This document shows positions 26,796-34,762 of a DNA stretch of 64,000 bases, piece by piece; the stretch's first letter is position 1; each line of letters opens with the position of its first letter. The DNA is from Erythrobacter sp. KY5. Lineage in GTDB: Bacteria; Pseudomonadota; Alphaproteobacteria; Sphingomonadales; Sphingomonadaceae. Below the pieces are notes generated by a model. It was not told where the DNA came from. It saw nothing but the letters and a program-made list of their open reading frames with translations, and ran no database searches. The DNA lies in assembly GCF_003264115.1 (NCBI RefSeq), contig NZ_CP021912.1, positions 2,153,001-2,217,000 on the forward strand, written 5' to 3'. The position numbers were made by a program, and so were the translations under genes.

Positions 26796-27707
26796 TTGCA
26801 AATCCTGACATCCGATCCCGCCCGTTTCGCGAACCTGCCCGACTACGATTTTGCCGAGCATTGGATAACAGTCGATCTGGGTGAAGGTCATTCTGGCCGA
26901 ATGCACTATATCGACGAAGGGCCAAGGGATGCGCCGCCTGTGCTGCTATTCCATGGCGAACCGAGCTGGAGCTTCCTCTACCGCAAGATGATCCCGGTGC
27001 TGGTCGATGCTGGTTTCCGCTGCCTTGCGCCCGATCTCATCGGGTTCGGCAAAAGCGACAAGCCTGACGACATCGCCTTCTATACCTATGACCGGCACAT
27101 CTCATGGCTGCGCCAATGGCGTGAGGCGGTGGTGCCTCAACCAGCTGCGCTTTTCTGTCAGGACTGGGGTGGATTGCTGGGGCTCCGGCTTGTGGGTGAG
27201 GAACCCGAAAAATTCACTTGCGTCGTTGCGAGCAACACCTTCTTGCCGACCGGCGGAACCCCTTCACCCGCATTTCTCGCATGGCGCCAGTTCGCAAAAA
27301 GTTCGCCTGAGTTCCAGATCGGAGAATTGCTCCAGCGCGCAACCGCGACCGAGCGGACGCCAGAAGAGGTAGCCGCATATGACGCGCCCTTCCCTGACGA
27401 GCCTTCGAAAGCCGGCGCGCGTGCATTCCCTCAGCTTGTTCCCGTCGAAGATGGGATGGACGGAATCGAGCAGAACAAAAGAGCCTGGGAAGGCCTCGCA
27501 GCATTCGACAAGCCGTTTCTTACCCTGTTTGGTGCGGATGACCCGGTTACGGGCGGTCTGGGCAAGACACTGAGCGAGAGGATCAAGGGCGCAGAGGGCA
27601 TGCCGCATGAGATACTCAGCACGTGCGGCCATTTTTGCCAGGAAGACCGCCCGAAGGAGTTGGCCGAAGGTGTGGTCCTGGCCGCCAAGAAAGCGGGCAT
27701 GCTCTGA
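26796..27707 (+). CDS. Haloalkane dehalogenase (alpha/beta hydrolase, DhlA-like subfamily)
   Basis: Hydrolyses carbon-halogen bonds of haloalkanes. The 303-residue protein shows the dehalogenase set: HGEPSWSF (oxyanion), nucleophile Asp123 followed by halide-binding Trp124 (CQDWGG), a possible second halide Trp163 in LAWRQF, acid Asp249 in FGADDPVTGG, and base His279 in STCGHFCQED. This layout fits subfamily I, in which the acid follows strand 7. TTG 26796 is placed six bases after GAAGGAGA, and the N-terminus QILTSDPARFANLPDY is family-typical. It overlaps the following transporter gene by a few bases. Substrate is unknown. Confidence 0.93.
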   Translation: MQILTSDPARFANLPDYDFAEHWITVDLGEGHSGRMHYIDEGPRDAPPVLLFHGEPSWSFLYRKMIPVLVDAGFRCLAPDLIGFGKSDKPDDIAFYTYDRHISWLRQWREAVVPQPAALFCQDWGGLLGLRLVGEEPEKFTCVVASNTFLPTGGTPSPAFLAWRQFAKSSPEFQIGELLQRATATERTPEEVAAYDAPFPDEPSKAGARAFPQLVPVEDGMDGIEQNKRAWEGLAAFDKPFLTLFGADDPVTGGLGKTLSERIKGAEGMPHEILSTCGHFCQEDRPKELAEGVVLAAKKAGML

Positions 27708-28933
27708 GCGAGACTGACGCTCCGCCCAAGCCAGCCTATCTTACACGCGGCCAGGAATATGCCTTGGCCGTGACCGCAGCCGTGGTCATCGCGAACGCCT
27801 ATTACATCCACCCGATCATCGGAGAGGTGGCAGCGCATTTCGGCGTGAGTGAAGCGCGCATCGGGATTGTGCCTGCCCTTAATCAGCTCGCGCTGGCGCT
27901 CGGTATCCTGTTGCTCCTTCCGTTGGGCGATATCCACTCGAATCGGTCGCTGTGCATCATCTTCGTAAGCGCGCAGAGCCTGTTTATGCTCGGCATGGTG
28001 CTGGCTGAGGACTTTGCCTCGTTCACGCTGGCCTCGACCCTGCTCGGCTTCGTAACGATTGCGCCTTATCTCATCCCCGCCTTCGCCTCCAAGCGCGTTT
28101 CGCCTGACCGACTGGGGCAGGTCACCGCGCTCCTGACGGTTGGCGTCATCTTCGGGATTCTGGTCGCCCGCGTCGGTGCGGGCATTGTGGCCGAGCAGTT
28201 TGGCTGGCGCGCGGTATACTGGTGCGCCTTCGTCCTGATGGCGGCGACGACCGCCCTCCTCCCGCTGACTTTTCGGAGCGAAGGCAGCTCCGGCAAACAG
28301 CCCGGAACCGGTTACGGAGCCCTGCTCGCATCGGTTTTCACCTTGGCCAGATCCAACAGGGACATGCTGATTTCAGGAGCGATACAGGGTCTGAACTTTG
28401 CCGCTTTCACTGCGACCTGGCTTGCGCTGGCGCTACATCTGACCAGCGACGAACTTGGTTACGGAGTCGATACGGTGGGTTATCTCGCGGGGGTTTCCGC
28501 GATAAGCCTGTTCACCACAGCCCGGCTCGGCAAGATCGCTGACCGCATGGGAGCGCGCCGTGCTCGCTTCTATGCAGCAATCGTGCAGATGGTCGGAATT
28601 GCCCTGATGTACCCTCTCGGTTGGAACGCATGGGCGGTGGTCGTGCCGTTGGTCATCACGAACATTGTCGGGCCAAGCATCGATGTCACCGGGCGCATGA
28701 CTTACCTCAGCCTCGAACCGGCAATACGCACCCGTCTGACCACGACTTATATCGTCATCATGTTCATCGGCGGAGCGCTTGGGAGCGTGCTTGGAACCTC
28801 GATCTACGATTATGCTGGATGGCTCGGAACCTGCGCCTTGTTGCTTGCGATTTCGGCGTTTGTGGTGGGTCTTTCATACTACGCACAGGCTACCTGGAAT
28901 GATCGCCCGCAACCAAGTGGCGGCCCTAGGTAA
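27704..28933 (+). CDS. Major facilitator superfamily transporter (start codon uncertain)
   Basis: Twelve-helix MFS permease; LPLGDIHSNRSL is the loop 2-3 motif and GKIADRMGARRARF its second-half copy. The N-terminal ALAVTAAVVIANAYYIHPIIG is typical of the YnfM/NepI-like efflux group. In frame there is no ATG, GTG or TTG between 27635 and 27761, and a start at 27761 or 27767 would fall in the first helix. The best placed start is CTG 27704, overlapping the dehalogenase stop (CTGA) and reading SETDAPPK. ATG 27623 would give a 27-residue lead inside the dehalogenase gene. Cotranslation with the dehalogenase suggests uptake of its substrate or export of its product. Confidence 0.85.
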   Translation: MSETDAPPKPAYLTRGQEYALAVTAAVVIANAYYIHPIIGEVAAHFGVSEARIGIVPALNQLALALGILLLLPLGDIHSNRSLCIIFVSAQSLFMLGMVLAEDFASFTLASTLLGFVTIAPYLIPAFASKRVSPDRLGQVTALLTVGVIFGILVARVGAGIVAEQFGWRAVYWCAFVLMAATTALLPLTFRSEGSSGKQPGTGYGALLASVFTLARSNRDMLISGAIQGLNFAAFTATWLALALHLTSDELGYGVDTVGYLAGVSAISLFTTARLGKIADRMGARRARFYAAIVQMVGIALMYPLGWNAWAVVVPLVITNIVGPSIDVTGRMTYLSLEPAIRTRLTTTYIVIMFIGGALGSVLGTSIYDYAGWLGTCALLLAISAFVVGLSYYAQATWNDRPQPSGGPR

Positions 28934-29261
28934 CAGTGCCTAGGAACCTTTTGTTGTGAACTGAAAGTTGAGCAAGTACAGAGGCTTTGCGCACGCAGGC
29001 ACTAAGAGTTTGACCGAATGATCTTCAGCGTGACCTGATCATTCCCGGTCTTTTCGAATGCGGTGTGGTCAGCCCGAACTCCCACTGGACGGGAGATAAA
29101 AAAGACGCTGAGGCTTCATCCCGAATGGCTTTTCGCAGAGGCCTCTCCCGGGTTGGCCGAGCGTCTTTTCTATCGCACATCTTCGATGCATTTGATGGTT
29201 GCCTCTGCGCCACGCATTGCCCAAGCTGAGCGCCTGTTTTTCTCAAAGCAAAAGGTGCTCG
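28934..29261. other. Intergenic region before the S9 peptidase gene (no gene seen)
   Basis: About 330 bases with no credible reading frame. CCTAGG occurs twice, at the MFS stop and 16 bases later. A ten-base inverted repeat AAAAGACGCT (29100-29109) / AGCGTCTTTT (29160-29169) encloses 50 bases with further GC-rich pairing. It could be a terminator-like or leader structure, since the right arm ends in a T run, about 90 bases before the peptidase ATG. Confidence 0.4.
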
Positions 29262-31316
29262 ATGCAACGAATTCTGGCTATGGCGATTTTTGCCGCAGGT
29301 CTGGCCACACCAGCGCTCGCCGACGATCACAGCGAAGAGCTGAGATTGTTTTCAGCCGAAGATGTGTTTGAGCTGGAATGGGCAGATGACCCGCAGGTAT
29401 CCCCTGATGGCAGCCAGGCCATATATGTGCGGCGCTTCAACGACATCATGACCGATCGCACACGCTCGCATGTCTGGATCGTCAATCTGGATGGCAGCAG
29501 ACACGAACCGCTCTTGGCCGATAGCGGATCATACCGATCGCCGCGCTGGTCGCCCGATGGTTCGCGTATCGCTTACATGACGTCCGAGAACGGTCAGACC
29601 GCGCTTTATGTTCATTACCTGCAATCGGGCAGAAGCGCGCTGATCGGCAGTTTTGAGCGCGGCCCATCGAACATTACGTGGTCGCCCGATGGAAGCATGA
29701 TCGCCTTTTCGATGTCAGTCGAAGCCAAGAGCGACAAGCTTTTAAGCCTTCCGTCGCGACCCGAAGGCGCAAACTGGGCCAAGCCTCCCGTCGTAATTGA
29801 TCGCGCCCGCTATCGTACAAATGGCGAAGGCTTCGTCGAGCTTGCCTACGACCATATCTTTGTCATCCCGGCAGAAGGTGGCACGCAGCGACAGCTCACC
29901 TCAGGCGATTTCAATCACGGTGGATCGCTCTCCTTCACTCCCGATGGCGAGCATATCCTGTTTTCGGCCAATCGCGACGAAGGCTGGGAATTGCAAAGCC
30001 GCGAGGCCGATGTGTTTTCGGTCACTATCGCTTCGGGAGAGCTGACGCAGCTCACAGACATGCCGGGCACCGAGACTAGCCCGCAAGTCTCACCCGATGG
30101 CGGATCAATTGCGTTTCTCGGCACAGGTAACGCGCGCGAGCCGTTCCTTCCCACCAATGTCTTCGTAATGGATCGCGATGGAAGCGATGCACGAAACCTG
30201 ACCCAGGGTCTGGATCGGCGCGCAGGCGATGTGCAGTGGCTGTCGAATTCCGAAATCGCCTTCACGTTTCAGAACCGGGGCGAGAACAATATCGGCGTAG
30301 TCGACACGCGAGGCAATCGCCGCACTGCGGTCGAAGGCATCGGCGGGACGACCATCGGCCGGCCCTATGTCAGCGGATCCTATGACGCAGGCGCACGCGG
30401 CACGCTCGTTTACACCAAGGGCAGCGCGCAGCGTCCCGCAGACCTTTATGCATTTCGTTCCGGGCGCGACACGCGGCTCACCTCGCTCAACGGGGACCTG
30501 TTGGCCCACCGCGATCTTGGTGAGGTTACCAGCTTCACCTTCAATTCCGAGCTGGACGGGCTTGAGGTTCAAGGATGGATGATCAAGCCTCCGGGGTACG
30601 AGGAAGGCATGACCTACCCCCTTATCATCGAAATCCACGGTGGCCCGCACCTTGCCTATGGCCCGCATTTTTCTGCCGAACTGCAACGGATGGCGGCACA
30701 AGGATATGTGGTGATCTACGACAATCATCGCGGGTCGATCGGGTATGGGAGCGAGTTTGCGAACCTGCTGAAATACAAATATTCCAGTCCCGACGACTTC
30801 GCCGATCACAATTCCGCGGTCGACTGGGCGATCGACAATGGATTTGCCGATCCCGAAAACCTGTTCATCGCCGGCGGATCGGCAGGCGGGATTGCGACCG
30901 CTTATGCTATCGGGCTCACCGATCGTTTCAACGCGGCGATGGCGGCAAAGCCCGTGATCAACTGGGTTTCCAAGGTGCTGACCGCCGACAGCTATATCGA
31001 TCAGATCGCAAACCAGTTTCCCGGACCGCCTTGGGAGCATCTGGATCACTATTGGGAGCGCTCGCCGCTCAGCCTGGTCGGCAATGTCACGACCCCGACC
31101 ATGCTGATCACAGGCGAGGTAGACTATCGCACGCCGATTTCAGAGACAGAGCAGTTCTATCAGGCGCTGCAACTGCGCGGCGTGCCCAGTGTGATGGTTC
31201 GCGTGCCGGACACCAATCACGGCATTGCCTCGCGGCCCTCGCTGCTGAATGCAAAGACCGACTACACTATCGCCTGGTTCGAAAGGTATCGGACCGACCG
31301 CGATGGGGAGGAATAA
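29262..31316 (+). CDS. Exported S9-family (prolyl oligopeptidase-type) peptidase
   Basis: The 684-residue protein has a signal peptide (RILAMAIFAAGLATPALA-D). A WD40/TolB-like beta propeller with repeated SPDG motifs (VSPDGS, WSPDGS, FTPDGE) follows, then a C-terminal alpha/beta hydrolase with catalytic Ser540 (GGSAGG), Asp in GEVDYRTP and His in DTNHGIASRP. It belongs to the acylaminoacyl/dipeptidyl-peptidase branch of S9. ATG 29262 is chosen because the signal peptide starts there; the frame is open to 29199. A tricorn-like protease gene follows. Confidence 0.93.
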   Translation: MQRILAMAIFAAGLATPALADDHSEELRLFSAEDVFELEWADDPQVSPDGSQAIYVRRFNDIMTDRTRSHVWIVNLDGSRHEPLLADSGSYRSPRWSPDGSRIAYMTSENGQTALYVHYLQSGRSALIGSFERGPSNITWSPDGSMIAFSMSVEAKSDKLLSLPSRPEGANWAKPPVVIDRARYRTNGEGFVELAYDHIFVIPAEGGTQRQLTSGDFNHGGSLSFTPDGEHILFSANRDEGWELQSREADVFSVTIASGELTQLTDMPGTETSPQVSPDGGSIAFLGTGNAREPFLPTNVFVMDRDGSDARNLTQGLDRRAGDVQWLSNSEIAFTFQNRGENNIGVVDTRGNRRTAVEGIGGTTIGRPYVSGSYDAGARGTLVYTKGSAQRPADLYAFRSGRDTRLTSLNGDLLAHRDLGEVTSFTFNSELDGLEVQGWMIKPPGYEEGMTYPLIIEIHGGPHLAYGPHFSAELQRMAAQGYVVIYDNHRGSIGYGSEFANLLKYKYSSPDDFADHNSAVDWAIDNGFADPENLFIAGGSAGGIATAYAIGLTDRFNAAMAAKPVINWVSKVLTADSYIDQIANQFPGPPWEHLDHYWERSPLSLVGNVTTPTMLITGEVDYRTPISETEQFYQALQLRGVPSVMVRVPDTNHGIASRPSLLNAKTDYTIAWFERYRTDRDGEE

Positions 31317-31421
31317 TCAGTTTATCGATCAGGGAGGTGCTTCATTCCTCCCTCGACGCTAGCCATGGATGATTATGCGAGGGGGCCGTCGCATCCTTTC
31401 GCGCAACAGGGGACTATACTC

Positions 31422-34400
31422 ATGAAGCCATTTCGTCGGCGCACGCTTGCGCTTGCCGCTGCACTTCTGACCTCGGCCGCTGCACCTGTGATGGCCGAGG
31501 AAGGGTTCTACCAATATCCCGCAGCGCGCGGCGACGTGCTGGTCTTTGCCAGCGAGGGCGACATCTGGCGCGCATCGCGAACCGGGGGGACCGCAGTTCG
31601 TCTCACCAACCACGAAGGTGAAGAGCGCAACCTTCATATCTCTCCCGACGGATCGATGGTCGCATTCAACGCAAGCTATGACAGCGGCGACGATATCTAT
31701 GTAATGCCGGTCGCCGGCGGGCGTCCCGCTCGCCTGACATATGAAGGCGGCGGCGTCACGGTCGTGGGGTGGACGCCCGATGGACAGGTGATCTTCTCAT
31801 CGCGGCTTCGTGGAAACGGTCAGGGCGAAGTGCTCCACACCATCGCGCCCACGGGCGGGCGGTGGAACGATATCCCGCTCTGGCGCGCCAACAGCGCGAC
31901 CTATGGCTCTGACGGCACACTCTTCTTCAACCGCCGCGGCCTTTACGCCCGCGCACGCGACAATGCCGTCCTCTACCGTGGAGGCGGCATGGCGCAATTG
32001 TGGAGCTGGAAGCCCGGTTCAAGCGACGAAGCCACACAGCTTGTCGCCGATTTCGATGCGCCGATCCGCATGCCGATGGCGCATGGCGGGCGCATCTATT
32101 TCATCTCTGACAAGAGCGGCGCGGATGCGATCTGGTCTGTTGCCGAAGATGGCAGCGGCGTCACTCAACACAGCGAAGAATTTGCCTTCCCGGTTCTGCA
32201 AGCCGCAATCGATGGCCATGCGGTCTTCGTGCAGAACGGCGCGGACCTGCACGTCTTCTCGCTCGCCTCGAACACGCTTTCGACGCTTTCAATCGACCTT
32301 GTAACTGACCGTGAGCAGACGCGCCTTCGCACTCTGGACAATCCGATGGAGCAGGTTGAGGCAGCGCGTGTATCACCAACCGGCGATACTATCGCCGTGA
32401 CCGCTCGCGGACAGGTGGCGCTCGCGTCTCCCCTCGCCCGGCGCCGGGTCGAATTCAACGTGCCCGATGGCGCACGCGCTCGAGAGGCCGTTACGGGTCC
32501 TGAGGGCGACAATCTGTTTCTGATTCTGGACCGGGGACAGACACGCGACCTTGTTCGCATGGATGCAGACGGATCTGGCGAACCGACCGTCATCACCGCA
32601 AACTATAATGCCCACATTTGGTCCTTCGTCGTTTCACCCGATGGCAAGACGCTGGTTGTCAGCGACAAGCAAGCCCGCCTGCAAAAGGTGGACGTCGCAA
32701 GCGGTGCCGTGACGCTGCTGGCGCAAAATAAGACGGGCAATGACAATGTTTTCTCAAACATCGTCTTTTCGCCCGACAGCAAGTTCATCGCCTATTCCGA
32801 AACCGGGCCAGAGCAGTTCTCCAACACTGCCAACATCCAGGTCCAGAACCTCGCCACAGGTGAGCGGGTGCAGGCAAGCTCCGGCAAGTTCAACGACTTT
32901 GCACCGGCGTTCTCTCCGGATGGGCAATGGCTCTATTTCATCTCGGAACGCAATTTCTCGCCTGAGCCCGGAAGCCCGTGGGGCGACCGCAATATGGGGG
33001 TTTCCTTTCCCGATCGCGGCGAGATCCACGCGCTCAAGCTCGACCCGGAAGCCGATTTCCCTTTCCGGGAAGACAACGAACTGACCCTTGCCGGCGAAGA
33101 CGAGGATGAAGGCGAAGACAGCGAAAGTGAGGATGACAACGACGAGGACGAGGCAGAAGAGGACAAGAAGCCATCAGCCAATATCGTCCTCAATGGCCTC
33201 GCTGATCGGCTTTACAAGCTGCCGGTAAAAGCGGGTGCGGGCGGGATGTTGTTCGTTACCAAGTCCCATCTGTTCACGCGGATCGGCGATGAATGGGTTT
33301 CAATCGCCATCGACAAGAGCAATCCCGAGGTGGAAACCTTCTCCGCAAACGCTCTTGGCATTGAACTTTCTGCCGACCGGGAAACCCTCGCGGTTGCGCT
33401 TCCGGGGCCAAATGGCCCCCGAATCGCCCTTGTCCCTGCCGGTCCGAAAATGCCCGACAAGCTCGATGGCAAAATGGTTCGTCTGGACGATTGGAAGCTG
33501 ACCATCGATCCGGTCTCGGAATGGCAGCAGATGTTCCACGATGCATGGCGTCTTCACCGCGATTTTGCCTACGATCCTTCTCTCCGAGGTATCGACTGGG
33601 AGGCGGTGCGCGACCAGCATGAGCCGTTGGTCAGTCGCATCGGACACCGGGCGGAGCTCAATACGATCCTTGGTCAGATGGCCTCGCAACTCGGCATTCT
33701 GCACAGTCAGGTGCGATCGGGCGACCTGCCTAGCGATGACGAAAACAGCGATATGGCGTTTCTGGGTGCAGAGTATTCGCCCGTTTCCAGTGGGCTCAGG
33801 ATCGACCGCATCTATCAAGGTGATGCTGATCTCGTGTCGCTGCGACCGCCACTACGCCGCCCGGACGTCGATGTGCGCGAAGGGGACATTATCCGCCGTG
33901 TCGACGGGCGGAGCGTCGCATCGCTGGCCGATCTGAGGCTCGCGCTTGCTTCGAAGGCCGGACAGCAGGTCCGCCTCGACCTTACCCGCGGTTCGACCGA
34001 AGTCTCCGAGATCGTCTCACCCATGAATGCGCAAGGGCGCGCAATGGCCGAGTATTACGACTTCACCGAAGATCGAAAAGCGGCGGCAGAGCGCCTTTCT
34101 GGCGGCGACATCGGCTACCTGAAGCTGCGCGCCATGGGCAGCGGCGATATAGCCAGCTTTGCGCGCGATTATTTCTCGCAGCTGGATAAGCCCGGCCTCA
34201 TCATTGACGTGCGCAACAACAGCGGCGGCAACATCGATTCCATCCTGATTTCGCAACTGATGCGCAAGGCGTGGGCATTCTGGGGCGCGCCCGATGGAAC
34301 AGGGCAGCAGACCACCAACATGCAGAACGCCTATCGCGGGCACATCGCGGTGCTGATCGACGAGCGCACCTATTCCGATGGCGAGACATTTGCCGCCGCT

Positions 34401-34745
34401 GTCAAATCGCTGGGCCTCGGCCCGCTGATCGGTACGCGCACGGCGGGCGCCGGCATCTGGCTTTCCGATCGCAACCGGCTCGTCGACAGTGGCGCCGTCC
34501 GGATCGCGGAATACGCGCAATATGACATCGACGGAAACTGGATCGTCGAAGGCTACGGCGTTGCACCGGATTTCGTGGTCGAGAACGGGCCGGTCGCCAC
34601 CTATCAGGGCAGCGATGCCCAGTTGGAGGCAGCTATCGGGCTCCTGCAGCAGCGCATCGCCGAAGATCCGGTCATGCCGCTGAGGCCCCGCCCTCTCAGC
34701 CCGCTCGGGACTCCTGCAAGGGACGTGTCGCCGCTCCCGGATTGA
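31422..34745 (+). CDS. Exported tricorn-like S41 protease with beta propeller and PDZ domain
   Basis: The 1107-residue protein has a signal peptide (RRRTLALAAALLTSAAAPVMA-E), two propeller halves with SPDG repeats, a PDZ-type domain (REGDIIRRVDGRSVASLADLRLAL) and a C-terminal S41 core. The core has IIDVRNNSGGNIDS and nucleophile Ser985 in TYSDGETFAAAVK. This is the order of archaeal tricorn protease, which degrades oligopeptides. Near residue 570 a strongly acidic low-complexity stretch of about 25 residues (bases 33096-33170) interrupts the second propeller. The signal peptide puts the enzyme in the periplasm, unlike archaeal tricorn. Confidence 0.93.
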   Translation: MKPFRRRTLALAAALLTSAAAPVMAEEGFYQYPAARGDVLVFASEGDIWRASRTGGTAVRLTNHEGEERNLHISPDGSMVAFNASYDSGDDIYVMPVAGGRPARLTYEGGGVTVVGWTPDGQVIFSSRLRGNGQGEVLHTIAPTGGRWNDIPLWRANSATYGSDGTLFFNRRGLYARARDNAVLYRGGGMAQLWSWKPGSSDEATQLVADFDAPIRMPMAHGGRIYFISDKSGADAIWSVAEDGSGVTQHSEEFAFPVLQAAIDGHAVFVQNGADLHVFSLASNTLSTLSIDLVTDREQTRLRTLDNPMEQVEAARVSPTGDTIAVTARGQVALASPLARRRVEFNVPDGARAREAVTGPEGDNLFLILDRGQTRDLVRMDADGSGEPTVITANYNAHIWSFVVSPDGKTLVVSDKQARLQKVDVASGAVTLLAQNKTGNDNVFSNIVFSPDSKFIAYSETGPEQFSNTANIQVQNLATGERVQASSGKFNDFAPAFSPDGQWLYFISERNFSPEPGSPWGDRNMGVSFPDRGEIHALKLDPEADFPFREDNELTLAGEDEDEGEDSESEDDNDEDEAEEDKKPSANIVLNGLADRLYKLPVKAGAGGMLFVTKSHLFTRIGDEWVSIAIDKSNPEVETFSANALGIELSADRETLAVALPGPNGPRIALVPAGPKMPDKLDGKMVRLDDWKLTIDPVSEWQQMFHDAWRLHRDFAYDPSLRGIDWEAVRDQHEPLVSRIGHRAELNTILGQMASQLGILHSQVRSGDLPSDDENSDMAFLGAEYSPVSSGLRIDRIYQGDADLVSLRPPLRRPDVDVREGDIIRRVDGRSVASLADLRLALASKAGQQVRLDLTRGSTEVSEIVSPMNAQGRAMAEYYDFTEDRKAAAERLSGGDIGYLKLRAMGSGDIASFARDYFSQLDKPGLIIDVRNNSGGNIDSILISQLMRKAWAFWGAPDGTGQQTTNMQNAYRGHIAVLIDERTYSDGETFAAAVKSLGLGPLIGTRTAGAGIWLSDRNRLVDSGAVRIAEYAQYDIDGNWIVEGYGVAPDFVVENGPVATYQGSDAQLEAAIGLLQQRIAEDPVMPLRPRPLSPLGTPARDVSPLPD

Positions 34746-34762
34746 GCGGCGACATTAGTCGC

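Noticed and set aside
28941..28970. Possible second EcfG promoter (GGAAC near 28942)
   Set aside because: The nearest GTT lies one base too far for the N16/17 spacing, and no matching start follows closely.
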